Below are positions 47,702 through 56,430 of a stretch of 64,000 bases of DNA, one piece after another. A program made the translations under genes and the position numbers. The first letter of the stretch is position 1, and each line of letters starts with the position of its first letter. The stretch covers positions 62,001-126,000 of the forward strand of contig NZ_BDCI01000020.1 in assembly GCF_001613425.1 (NCBI RefSeq). The letters run 5' to 3'. The notes under the pieces were generated by a model that was given only the letters and a program-made list of their open reading frames with translations, was not told the origin of the DNA and made no database searches. The stretch is from Nocardia vulneris. GTDB taxonomy: Bacteria; Actinomycetota; Actinomycetes; Mycobacteriales; Mycobacteriaceae.

Positions 47702-47765
47702 CTAGCAGCGCTAGACAAGCTCGGCCCGGATGCCCTATCGTCGCTCTTGAACCTAGCGCCGCTAG
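47702..47765. promoter_or_regulatory. Two TetR operators, CTAGC..GCTAG palindromes
   Basis: CTAGCAGCGCTAG (47702-47714) and CTAGCGCCGCTAG (47753-47765) are 13-bp palindromes that both fit CTAGC-N3-GCTAG, with centres 51 bp apart (about five helical turns). One lies beside the TetR start and the other 31 bp before the DUF4267 start. The spacing would allow a loop between two dimers. Confidence 0.85.
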
Positions 47766-47796
47766 AATTCAGAGCATCATCGAGGAGCCTCCCGCC

Positions 47797-48222
47797 ATGA
47801 CCATCTCCCGCATCGCCACCGCATTCTCGCTCGCCGGCGCGGCGTTCATCCTCTACATCGGGATCAGCTACCTGTTCACGCCCGAGGTCATCGCCCCCGG
47901 CTTCGGCCTGCCCGCCTGGCCAGACGGCGAGGAGGCCGCGTTCCTGAACCTGAAAGGCGTGCGCGACACCGTGTTCGGCGTGCTCATCCTGGTGCTGCTC
48001 GCCATGCGGCAGCGCTACGCGCTCGGCATCGTCACGCTCGTCGTCGCCCTGGTGCCGGTCGGCGACATGCTCACCGTGCTCAGCCGGCACGGTTCCACGG
48101 CCGCGGCCTTCGGCATCCACGGTCTCACCGCCGCCTTCGTCGCGGGCACCGGCGCGCTGCTGCTGCGGGAGCACCAGCTCGCGCGCCGCTCGGCCCCGGC
48201 GCGTCAACTCGTCAACGCCTGA
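47797..48222 (+). CDS. DUF4267 family small membrane protein
   Basis: A 141-residue protein with four predicted membrane helices (FSLAGAAFILYIGISYLF, then DTVFGVLILVLLAM, LGIVTLVVALVPVG and GLTAAFVAGTGALLL). It matches the DUF4267 family, whose function is unknown and which is often divergent from TetR genes. ATG at 47797 has GAGGAG upstream. It is probably induced when the adjacent TetR regulator binds its ligand. Confidence 0.85.
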   Translation: MTISRIATAFSLAGAAFILYIGISYLFTPEVIAPGFGLPAWPDGEEAAFLNLKGVRDTVFGVLILVLLAMRQRYALGIVTLVVALVPVGDMLTVLSRHGSTAAAFGIHGLTAAFVAGTGALLLREHQLARRSAPARQLVNA

Positions 48223-48230
48223 CCCCGCGC

Positions 48231-48266
48231 ACAACAGCCCGGTACCGCGCGGTACCGGGCTGTTGT
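48231..48266. terminator. 36-bp perfect palindrome, bidirectional terminator
   Basis: A perfect palindrome (arms of 18 bp, including ACAACAGCCCGGTACCGC) begins 9 bp after the DUF4267 stop. RNA from either strand would form the same strong hairpin. No clear T-run follows, so a cruciform or protein site is also possible. Confidence 0.65.
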
Positions 48267-48386
48267 GCTCGCGTAGAACAGCATTCGCGGCACTGGTGAC
48301 CCGCACCACACTCCGCGGCCCGGCGATGAATTCCGCAGATCTCCCCCGTCCATACCTTCGAACACCGCCCGAGCCCAGGAGAGACC

Positions 48387-48602
48387 ATGGCAACCAAGCC
48401 GCACGGCCCCGCGTCCTACTTCCCCTCGATCGAAGCCAAGTACGGCCGCACCATCGACGAGTGGCTGAGCACCCTGCGCGATTCCGGCATCACCGCGCAC
48501 AAGGCCCTGGTCGAATGGCTGAAGTCGGAGCACGCCATGGGGCACGGGCACGCCACCGCGCTCGCCCAGTACCACCTCAACCCGGCGAAGTGGGCCTCCT
48601 GA
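48387..48602 (+). CDS. DUF4287 family small protein
   Basis: A 71-residue soluble protein. PASYFPSIEAKYGRTIDEW and ALVEWLKSEHAMGHGHATALAQYHL are the signature of DUF4287, a small family often fused to or found with DUF5655 proteins. Function is unknown. It is monocistronic, with a hairpin terminator just beyond. Confidence 0.88.
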   Translation: MATKPHGPASYFPSIEAKYGRTIDEWLSTLRDSGITAHKALVEWLKSEHAMGHGHATALAQYHLNPAKWAS

Positions 48603-48619
48603 ACCCACCCCTGCACGCG

Positions 48620-48650
48620 CGAAGGGCCCGCAGATCCTGCGGGCCCTTCG
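48620..48650. terminator. Convergent terminator of DUF4287 gene and dctA
   Basis: Perfect 14-bp arms CGAAGGGCCCGCAG and CTGCGGGCCCTTCG flank a 3-base loop. It stands between the two converging stop codons and can serve both directions; TGTTTC follows on the plus strand. Confidence 0.85.
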
Positions 48651-48665
48651 TGTTTCACAGTGCAG

Positions 48666-50033
48666 CTATGCGCGAACCAGGTCCGTGGTGTCGGGCTCCT
48701 GCTGCGGCTGCGCGCCGTGGTCGTGATCGACCATGGTCTGTTCATCGAACGGCAGCTTGCGGTCGAGTACCTCGCGCACGCGGTCGTTGTCGATGGTCTT
48801 GGTCCAGGTACCGATGAGCACGGTGGCCACGGCATTACCGGAGAAATTGGTGAGGGCCCGGGCCTCGGACATGAAGCGGTCGATGCCGACGATCAAGCCG
48901 ACGCCGTCCAGCAGTTCGGGCCGATGGCTCTGCAACCCGCCGGCCAGCGTCGCCAGCCCCGCGCCGGTGACCCCCGCGGCGCCCTTCGAGGCGATGATCA
49001 TGAACAGCAGCAGGCCGATCTGCTCGCCGATGCTGAGCGGTTTGCCCATCGCGTCGGCGATGAAAATAGAGGCCATGGTCAGGTAGATTGCAGTGCCATC
49101 CAAATTGAACGAATACCCGGTCGGCACAACCACACCCACGGTCGTCCGCTCGACGCCCATGTGCTCCATTTTCGCGATCAGCCGAGGCAGCGCGGATTCG
49201 GAGGACGACGTCGCGACGATCAGCAGGTACTCACGCGCCAAGTAGCGGACCAGTTTCAGCACCGACACCCGCGACACCGACCACAGCACGACGCCGAGCA
49301 CACCGAAGACGAACACCAAACAGGTCAGGTAGAACGCGATCATCAACGTGCCCAACTTCACCACGGCGTCGAGCCCGGTCTTGCCGACCACGTTGGCGAT
49401 CGCACCGAACGCGCCGATCGGCGCCAGCCACAGGATCATCACCAGGATGCGGAACACCAGCTTCTGCAGCAGGCCGATGCCGCGCAGGATCGGCTCGCCG
49501 GTCTTGCCCATGGCCTGCAGGGCGAAACCCGACAGCACCGCGATGAAAAGGGCCTGCAGGACGCTGCCCGAGGTGAGCGAGGAGAACAGCGTCGTCGGGA
49601 CGATGTCGCTGATGAATTTCCAGGTGTCGCCTGCTTTTTCGGCCGTGGTGGCGAGATCGTGGCCCGCCTTGGTGGTCGAGGCGATGTTCAACCCGGTGCC
49701 CGGCTGCAGCAGATTGCCGACGACCAGCCCGATGCCGAGCGCGAAGGTCGACATCACCAGGAAGTACCCGATGGCCAGGCCGCCGACCTTGCCGACCGTG
49801 GCCGCGGTCCGGATGGAACCGATGCCGAGCACGATCGTGCAGAAGATGACCGGCGCGATCATCATCTTGATCAGGTTCACGAAGATGGTGCCGAGCGGAG
49901 CAACAGCCACCCCGAAGCCGGGTGCACGCCAACCGACGAGAATGCCCGCGACGACCGCCACGATGACGGCCAGGTACAGCCAGTGGGTCCGGTCGCGCTT
50001 CTTCGGTGCTGCTTGTGGTGTTGCTTCGGTCAT
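48666..50033 (-). CDS. dctA: C4-dicarboxylate:cation symporter DctA
   Basis: A 455-residue SLC1-type transporter for succinate, fumarate and malate, coupled to sodium or protons. Conserved features are the substrate motif SSSESALPRL near residue 300, GYSFNLDGTAIYL after it, and eight transmembrane helices plus two hairpins. It is divergent from a two-component system of the kind that controls C4-dicarboxylate uptake, so the two are probably functionally linked. ATG at 50033 gives MTEATPQAAPKK; longer frames upstream are not homologous. Confidence 0.95.
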   Translation of the reverse strand: MTEATPQAAPKKRDRTHWLYLAVIVAVVAGILVGWRAPGFGVAVAPLGTIFVNLIKMMIAPVIFCTIVLGIGSIRTAATVGKVGGLAIGYFLVMSTFALGIGLVVGNLLQPGTGLNIASTTKAGHDLATTAEKAGDTWKFISDIVPTTLFSSLTSGSVLQALFIAVLSGFALQAMGKTGEPILRGIGLLQKLVFRILVMILWLAPIGAFGAIANVVGKTGLDAVVKLGTLMIAFYLTCLVFVFGVLGVVLWSVSRVSVLKLVRYLAREYLLIVATSSSESALPRLIAKMEHMGVERTTVGVVVPTGYSFNLDGTAIYLTMASIFIADAMGKPLSIGEQIGLLLFMIIASKGAAGVTGAGLATLAGGLQSHRPELLDGVGLIVGIDRFMSEARALTNFSGNAVATVLIGTWTKTIDNDRVREVLDRKLPFDEQTMVDHDHGAQPQQEPDTTDLVRA

Positions 50034-50157
50034 GCGATTGGTGTCCTCCGAGGTGGTGCCGACGTGAGGTGCCTCACGACCCCCAGGCAGAATGATGGCC
50101 GTGCAGGTGACACCGGTCACGGTTTGGTGCATTACGTTCAGCGGCGGAAGGCAGTAA

Positions 50158-51711
50158 TTGAGACGCGGTCGGCTATCCCTGGCCGGTCAGGCCTTCGCGC
50201 TGCAGCTGATCGTGTTGACCCTGATGGTCATCGTCGGCGCGGTGCTCGCGGTCGTCGACGCGCGCCATCACAGCGACGTGACCACCACCCGCGAGGTGAG
50301 GGATGTCGCGGTGAGCATCGCTGAGGCACCGTCCACCCTCTCGGCCGTCTACTCGACCGACCCGACCCGGCTGCTGCAACCGGTCACCGAGCGGGTCCGG
50401 TTGTCGACCGGCATGGATTTCCTGGTGGTCATGGCGCCGGACCGGACCCGGTACACCCACACCAACCCGGACATGATCGGCAAGCCGTTCAGCGGGAACA
50501 TCGATCGCGCGCTGGCCGGGGAGACCTTCACCGAGACGTTCACCGGCACCCTGGGCCCCTCGATCCGCGCGGTGGCGCCGGTCTACGACGGCAACCGGGT
50601 GGTCGCGCTGGTGTCGGCCGGGGTGACCCGGGCCAAGATCGGCGATCAGGTCGCCACGCAGCTGCCGCTGATCCTCGGCGTCGCCGCGGCGGGCCTGATC
50701 GTCGCGGGCAGCGGCTCGTTTCTGCTGAGCCGCAGGCTGCGCAGGCAGACCCACGGACTCGCACCCGCCGAACTGCGCGCACTCTACGAACAGCACGACG
50801 CCGTACTGCACTCGATCCACGAGGGCCTGGTGGTGTTCGGCATGGCGGGCGAGCGCGCGGAGGTGGTGAACGACCAGGCCCGCGAGCTGCTCGGGCTGCC
50901 CGCGGGCGAGGTGCGCCGCGGCGACCTGCCGGTCTCCATGCAGCAGATGAGCTGGGGCGTGGTGCGCGACGAGATGCACGTGACCGGGGACCGCATCCTG
51001 CTCATCAACCAGGACATCGTCACCTGGGAGGGCAGACCGATCGGCACCGTGATGACGATCCGCGATCACACCGAATTGCGGGAGGTGATGGGCGAACTCG
51101 ATTCGGTGCGCAGCTTCGCCGAATCGCTGCACGCGCAGGCGCACGAATCCGCCAACCGGCTGCACACCGTGGTCACCATGGTGGAGCTCGGCCGCTACCG
51201 CGAGGCCGTCGCGTTCGCCACCTCGGAACTCGAACTCTCCCAGACCCTCATCGACCGGCTGTTCGCCGCGGTGGGCGCGCCCGCGCTGGCCGCACTGCTG
51301 CTCGGCAAGGTGAACCAGGCCAACGAGCGCAGCGTCGAATTGACCGTCACCGAGGAGACCGCGCTCGACTCGATCGAGCCGCTCTCGCCGCAGGAGATGG
51401 TCACCCTGGTCGGCAACCTGACCGACAACGCCATCGACGCCGCCGCGGAGAGCCCGAACGGCTGGGTGGAAGTGACACTGCGGCAACAAGATTCGGCACT
51501 GTACCTGCGGGTCGCGGACAGCGGCCCCGGCATGTCCGAGGAGATATTCGACCGCGCGTCCCAGCGCGGCTATTCGACCAAGGCCGACCATCACGGACTC
51601 GGCCTCGCGCTGGTGCACCGCCTGGTGGCCCGGCACGGGGGGACCATTCGTACCGACCTAGATCCGGAAAGCGCGGTTACCGTGACGATTCCGCGAAAGG
51701 ACGCACAGTGA
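50158..51711 (+). CDS. DcuS/CitA-type sensor histidine kinase
   Basis: A 517-residue membrane kinase. TM1 (residues 12-34), an extracytoplasmic sCACHE/PAS sensor of about 130 residues (TGMDFLVVMAPDRTRYTHTNP), TM2, a cytoplasmic PAS domain, a SPOB-type dimerisation helix with the phospho-acceptor in AHESANRLHT, and a HATPase domain (DNAIDAA, HHGLGLALV). The family senses citrate or C4-dicarboxylates. TTG at 50158 is used as start. It overlaps its response regulator by four bases. Confidence 0.9.
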   Translation: MRRGRLSLAGQAFALQLIVLTLMVIVGAVLAVVDARHHSDVTTTREVRDVAVSIAEAPSTLSAVYSTDPTRLLQPVTERVRLSTGMDFLVVMAPDRTRYTHTNPDMIGKPFSGNIDRALAGETFTETFTGTLGPSIRAVAPVYDGNRVVALVSAGVTRAKIGDQVATQLPLILGVAAAGLIVAGSGSFLLSRRLRRQTHGLAPAELRALYEQHDAVLHSIHEGLVVFGMAGERAEVVNDQARELLGLPAGEVRRGDLPVSMQQMSWGVVRDEMHVTGDRILLINQDIVTWEGRPIGTVMTIRDHTELREVMGELDSVRSFAESLHAQAHESANRLHTVVTMVELGRYREAVAFATSELELSQTLIDRLFAAVGAPALAALLLGKVNQANERSVELTVTEETALDSIEPLSPQEMVTLVGNLTDNAIDAAAESPNGWVEVTLRQQDSALYLRVADSGPGMSEEIFDRASQRGYSTKADHHGLGLALVHRLVARHGGTIRTDLDPESAVTVTIPRKDAQ

Positions 51712-52406
51712 TCCGAGTGCTGATCGTCGAGGACGAACCCCTCATCGCCGAGGCGCACCGCGCCTACGTGGACCGCATCGAGGGCTTCGTCCCCGTCGGC
51801 GTGGCGCACACCGGCCGGGAGGCGATGCGCGCCGCCGCCGACAACGCGGCCGAGGGCACCCCGATCGACCTGGTGCTCATGGACATCGGCCTACCCGACG
51901 CGAGCGGGCTCGATGTCGCGGCGGCGCTGACCGGCCTCGCGCCGCGTCCGGACGTCATCGCCATCACCTCCGCTCGCGACCTCGCGATGGTGCGCACCGC
52001 GGTCTCGCACGGCGTGGTGCTGTATCTGCTGAAGCCGTTCACCTTCGCGGCCTTTCGCGACAAGCTGGACCGCTACCGGGAATTCCGCACCGCGCTGCCC
52101 GCCGGCGAGACCGCGGTGTCCCAGCACGACATCGACCGTGCCCTCAGCGCGCTGCGCACCCCGGACCAGCGCGCCACCACCCCCAAAGGCGTTGCGCCGC
52201 AAACACTCGACGAGATCTCCCGGACCGTGCGCGCGGCACCGGAGGGCATCACCGCCGCGGACACCGCGACCACCATCGGCGTCTCCCGCATCACCGCGTG
52301 GCGCTACCTGGAGAAGCTCGCCGACGACGGCCTGGTGACCCGCCGCTCCGACTACGGCCGCGCGGGCCGCCCCAAGACCCGCTACGTCTGGAAATCCAAG
52401 ACCTGA
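51708..52406 (+). CDS. CitB/DcuR-type response regulator
   Basis: A 232-residue regulator. The receiver domain has VEDEP, the phospho-acceptor D59 (LVLMDIGLP) and the lysine in LLKPF. The C-terminal part is the winged helix-turn-helix of the CitB group (GITAADTATTIGVSRITAWR). It should control dctA across the short divergent promoter region. GTGA overlap with the kinase gene indicates coupled translation. Confidence 0.92.
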   Translation: MIRVLIVEDEPLIAEAHRAYVDRIEGFVPVGVAHTGREAMRAAADNAAEGTPIDLVLMDIGLPDASGLDVAAALTGLAPRPDVIAITSARDLAMVRTAVSHGVVLYLLKPFTFAAFRDKLDRYREFRTALPAGETAVSQHDIDRALSALRTPDQRATTPKGVAPQTLDEISRTVRAAPEGITAADTATTIGVSRITAWRYLEKLADDGLVTRRSDYGRAGRPKTRYVWKSKT

Positions 52407-52454
52407 ACGGGGTTTCGCCGACGAGACCGGCGCGACGGGCCTGCTCGATCGACC

Positions 52455-53762
52455 TCAGACCGTCGCGGGTTCCGTGGCGGAGACGCTGCGGCCGAGGCGG
52501 ACCGGCAGCTGCTCGTAGCCGTGCAGCGTGAACAGTTCCCGGCGCTGCGGCGTGCCGTCCAGCCGCAGGTCGGGAAAGCGTTCGAACAGGGCGCGCAGGG
52601 CGTGCACGCCTTCCATCCTGGCCAGGCTCGCGCCCAGACAGACGTGGATGCCGCTGCTGAAGGTCAAGTGCTCCTTGGCATTCGGCCGGCCGACATCGAA
52701 GCGCTGCGGTTCGGTGAACATCGCGGGATCGCGGTTCGCGCCCGCGAGCGACAGCACGATGGTCTCGCCCGCCCGGATTGGCACGCCGCCGACCTCGGCG
52801 TCGCGGACCGCGGTGCGCGCGGTGGTCTGCACCGGGGCATCGAAGCGCAGCACCTCTTCGACCGCGTTGGGCCACAGCTCCGGCTCCTCGCGCAGCCGGG
52901 CCAGCTGGTCCGGGTGGGCGATCAGCTGCACCACCCCGTTGCCGATGAGGTTGACCGTGGTCTCGAAGCCGGCACCCATCAGCAGGCTCGCGGTGGCCTT
53001 GAGTTCCAGGTTGTTCAGTTCGCCCGCACTCACCAGGGTGCTCAGGATGTCGTCGCCGGGCGTGCGGCGCAGCCGGGCGATGTGCTCGTCGAGGTAGCTG
53101 TTCATCACCTCCATCGCCGCCATCGCGCGCCGGTGCGCGCGCCAGGAGATGCCGAGGTCGAGCAGCGGGGTCGTCAGATCGCCCCAGCGCAGGAACAGTT
53201 CCCGGTCCTTGTCGGGGAAGCCGAGCATCTCGGAGATGATCGCGATCGGCACCTGCGCGGCGTACGCGCTGATCAGGTCGGCGGACCCGCCGGCGGGCAG
53301 CGTCGCGAGCAGCTCCGTGGTGACCGTCTCGACCCGCTCGCGCAGCCGGGCGATGGCGCGCGGCGTGAACGCCGAGGCCACCGGCTTGCGCATCCGGGTG
53401 TGTTCCGGCGGGTCGATCACCAGCATCGAGGGCGGCTCCACCGGGTTCGGCGGCAGCGGGAAATACCTGGCCAGCTTCTGGATCGGGCCGGGGATATCGA
53501 AGTTCTCGGTGGTGCGCACGCCGAATCGGCTGTCGCGCAGCACGCCTCGGCACAGCTCGTAGTCGAAGGTGGCCCAGGACAGCGCGGTGCGGATGATCCG
53601 GCCCTCGCCGCGCAGCTGCTCGATCAGCGGATAGGGATTGCCGAAGCCGGTGGGCCCGCCGAGCAGTTCGGCGAACGGCTCGCCGCGTTTGGCCTGCCTG
53701 CGTAGCACCAGGCGGGGCGCGCCCTGCACGGACAACCAGCGGAACCAATACTGCGGCTTCAT
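52455..53762 (-). CDS. Cytochrome P450
   Basis: A 435-residue haem monooxygenase. The haem cysteine is C375 in FSSGIHVCLGASLA, the oxygen-activation helix carries AGFETT (264-269), and the ExxR motif is E303-x-x-R306. It resembles actinobacterial CYP enzymes with broad substrates; no ferredoxin gene is adjacent. ATG at 53762. It is tail-to-tail with the response regulator. Confidence 0.94.
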   Translation of the reverse strand: MKPQYWFRWLSVQGAPRLVLRRQAKRGEPFAELLGGPTGFGNPYPLIEQLRGEGRIIRTALSWATFDYELCRGVLRDSRFGVRTTENFDIPGPIQKLARYFPLPPNPVEPPSMLVIDPPEHTRMRKPVASAFTPRAIARLRERVETVTTELLATLPAGGSADLISAYAAQVPIAIISEMLGFPDKDRELFLRWGDLTTPLLDLGISWRAHRRAMAAMEVMNSYLDEHIARLRRTPGDDILSTLVSAGELNNLELKATASLLMGAGFETTVNLIGNGVVQLIAHPDQLARLREEPELWPNAVEEVLRFDAPVQTTARTAVRDAEVGGVPIRAGETIVLSLAGANRDPAMFTEPQRFDVGRPNAKEHLTFSSGIHVCLGASLARMEGVHALRALFERFPDLRLDGTPQRRELFTLHGYEQLPVRLGRSVSATEPATV

Positions 53763-53954
53763 AGTTCACCAACTCCGTCGTTGTGCCTGATGACCACCGT
53801 ACGGAACCCGGTCAGAATGTGGAACGTGCCCCAGTCGGACTTCGACCTATACCGCGGTAGGAGTCCGTCGACAGCAGAGCGCCAGATCCCGCAGAACCAC
53901 ACCCAAAGTACTGCGCCCACCCCGCGCCGCGTACCGGTCCGGCGAAATCCGGGC

Positions 53955-54689
53955 TCACCCGCGCTGCGCGGTGACCTTCTCCGCTTCGATGCGCCGCTCG
54001 CGCAGCGCCGGATCGGGATTGGCGACCTGGACCAGGCTCGCGCCCGCGGCCAGCACGGCGATGAAACCGTCGATCAGCTCGGCGGGGGTGTCCCACGGCG
54101 TGCTGGACAGCACCCGGTCGCCTTCGGAAATGCCTTGGCGCATAGCGGATTTCTTCGCCTCGGCGAGGACCTCCGGGACGGTCATGCCGTCGAGCGCCGC
54201 GCCCGCGCCCGCGGGCCGGAACTGGTCGCCGTGCACGCGTACCGAGGTGGCGAAGTCGGTCACGCCGATCGGCAGGTCGCGCACCGGGGCGCCGAGCGCG
54301 TCCAGCGACAGCGCCGCGACCTCGGCCACCTGCTGGGTGTCGTCGAGCCGGTCGGGCGTCACCAGGGCGAGTTCGGCGTCGTCGTCCGGGCGCAGCACCA
54401 CCTCGGTACCCGCCCACCAGCAGCCGAGCAGAACGGCGGCGGTCTGCCAGTGCGCGGGCAGCAGCACCGCGATCCGGGCGCCGGGGCTGAGCCCGAATTC
54501 GTCCCTGACCAGGTTGGCCGTCTTGGCGGCCCAGTTCGCCAGGGTCAGCCCGGACAGTTCGATCCGGGCGCCGGTGGCATCGTCGTAGTAGGTCACGCGC
54601 GGGCCGGCCGGCTCACGCTCGAGAATCGGGTCGAGCACCCGCTCGGTCAGGGTGAGCGACTCTTGGAATTCACGCATCGACTGATTCAC
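53955..54689 (-). CDS. TIGR03089 family protein
   Basis: A 244-residue protein matching the actinobacterial TIGR03089 family (Rv3268 type). It resembles part of the N-terminal half of an AMP-binding (adenylate-forming) enzyme (LTLANWAAKTANLV, ARIAVLLPAHWQTAAVLLG) but lacks the ATP-binding and catalytic motifs, so it is probably not a ligase. It lies six bases after the LCP gene on the same strand. GTG at 54689 or ATG at 54677 could be the start. Confidence 0.88.
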   Translation of the reverse strand: MNQSMREFQESLTLTERVLDPILEREPAGPRVTYYDDATGARIELSGLTLANWAAKTANLVRDEFGLSPGARIAVLLPAHWQTAAVLLGCWWAGTEVVLRPDDDAELALVTPDRLDDTQQVAEVAALSLDALGAPVRDLPIGVTDFATSVRVHGDQFRPAGAGAALDGMTVPEVLAEAKKSAMRQGISEGDRVLSSTPWDTPAELIDGFIAVLAAGASLVQVANPDPALRERRIEAEKVTAQRG

Positions 54690-54695
54690 GCCTGT

Positions 54696-56171
54696 CTAGT
54701 TCACGCATTTCGGTCCGTTCTGGCCTGCGTCGATCGGTGGGGCGGGCGGGACTGGCGTGGCGGTGGCGCTCGACGTTCCGGAGAAGTCGAACATGCTCCC
54801 AGCCGCCGAACCCGGACCAGAATAGTCGCTCGCCAGCACGACGCTCACCGAATCCGGGGACAGGGAGGTGTCGGCCAGCACCGGCAGCCCGCCGAGCGCC
54901 TTCGCCACCGCCTTGGCCTTGGCGTCGCCGGTGTTCGCGGCGAGCACCCGGCTGCTCGTCACGTTCGGACCGGTGTAGTTGCCGACCAGCCCTTCATGAA
55001 ACCCCTTGCCGGTCAACGCCTGTGCCACCTTGCCCGCCAGGCCGCCGATGCCGCTGGCGTTGTACACGCTGACGGTCACCGTGGCCGGATCCAGGGTGGG
55101 CTCGGCGGCCGTCTCCTCGGACTTGCCGTCGACCAGCGACGACACATACGACTTGACCGCGGCGGGATCGACCCGCACCACCGATTCGCCGCCCGCGGTC
55201 ATGTAGTTCAGATCGGTGACCGGAATGGTCTCGAACTTCACCTGACCGCCCGAAAGGTCTTGCAGCTGTTGCAGGAACGCGAGCACGTCCCAGTCGTCGT
55301 CGAGCACCACCGTGCGGCCGACGGCGTCGCTGAGCTGCTTCATCCGTCCCGGATTGCTGAGCGTCCTGGCGCTGAGCACCTGACCGACCAGCTGGGCCAT
55401 GAACACCTGCTGGCGCACGATCCGGTCCAGGTCGCCGCGCGGCAGATTGTGCCGCTGCCGCACGAAACTCAACGCCGCGGGGCCGTCCAGGCGCTGGCGT
55501 CCGGCCGGGAAGTCGGCGCCCGACATCCACTCGTCGACCGGGTTGTTCAAACAGACCTCGACGCCGCCGACGGCATCGGTGAGCAGCACGAAGCCGAGCA
55601 GGCTCACCTCGGCGTAGTGGTCGACACTGATGCCGGTGAGCGTGGCCACGGACTTGATCAGCGCCTGGCGGCCGGCCTTGGTGGACTGCTTGTCCGCCTC
55701 GTCCTCCGCGACGCCCTGGTTGATCAGCTTCAGCCGCTGGGTCTCCTTGGTGGCGCCGTAGGCCGAATTGATCTTGCCCTTGCCCAGATCGGGGATGTCG
55801 ACATAGGAGTCGCGCGGGATCGAGATCGCGGTCGCGGAGCGCCCGTCGTTCGGCACCCGGATCAGCACGATGGTGTCGGTGTTCGTGCCCACCTCGTCGC
55901 CCGCGTGCAGCATCGCGCGTTCCCGGTCGCTGAGCGGATTGCCGTGTGCGTCGGTGCGACTGTCCACGCCGACGAGCAGGATGTCGACGGCGCCGTCGCG
56001 GCCGCCGCCGAGTCCGAGTCCGCCGATGCGCTCGATATTGGAGATCAGGCTGTCGACGCTGTGCCAGGCGAAACCGGTGATGACGAACACCACGGCGGCG
56101 ACCACCGCGGCCAGCGCGCGCAGCGGACCGCCGGCGGGCAGCGGCGATTCAGCGCCGCGCGGCCGGGTCAC
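54696..56171 (-). CDS. LytR-CpsA-Psr family glycopolymer ligase
   Basis: A 491-residue membrane-anchored LCP protein that attaches arabinogalactan or other glycopolymers to peptidoglycan. A TM helix lies at residues 20-40. The LCP domain contains LVGVDSR, NTDTIVLIRV, the catalytic-site arginines in SIPRDSYVDIP, and FVRQRHNLPRGDLDRI. A LytR_C domain follows (VTVSVYNASGIGGLAGKVA). It is the Rv3267 orthologue and lies next to rmlD and wbbL, which make the rhamnose linker it would transfer. Confidence 0.94.
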   Translation of the reverse strand: MTRPRGAESPLPAGGPLRALAAVVAAVVFVITGFAWHSVDSLISNIERIGGLGLGGGRDGAVDILLVGVDSRTDAHGNPLSDRERAMLHAGDEVGTNTDTIVLIRVPNDGRSATAISIPRDSYVDIPDLGKGKINSAYGATKETQRLKLINQGVAEDEADKQSTKAGRQALIKSVATLTGISVDHYAEVSLLGFVLLTDAVGGVEVCLNNPVDEWMSGADFPAGRQRLDGPAALSFVRQRHNLPRGDLDRIVRQQVFMAQLVGQVLSARTLSNPGRMKQLSDAVGRTVVLDDDWDVLAFLQQLQDLSGGQVKFETIPVTDLNYMTAGGESVVRVDPAAVKSYVSSLVDGKSEETAAEPTLDPATVTVSVYNASGIGGLAGKVAQALTGKGFHEGLVGNYTGPNVTSSRVLAANTGDAKAKAVAKALGGLPVLADTSLSPDSVSVVLASDYSGPGSAAGSMFDFSGTSSATATPVPPAPPIDAGQNGPKCVN

Positions 56172-56430
56172 CGTGCACCTTCCGCGCCGCGGCTAACCTG
56201 CAACCTCTCGACAACTCGACATCCTTTCGACACGCTCTGGGTCTGCTTCCGCCACGCGGTCTGCTCGACCACCCCACCTTTCCATAACCCCCGCAACCAT
56301 TTGGCAAACATCGCCGCGCCACGCACGCGAGTCGGGGGCGCCTGCTCGAAGGCTAACGAATACCGCCGGTCCGACCGGCAATCCGCAGGTGTGGCGGCGT
56401 GCCCGCGCCCGCGTGCCAGACTTGACAACT

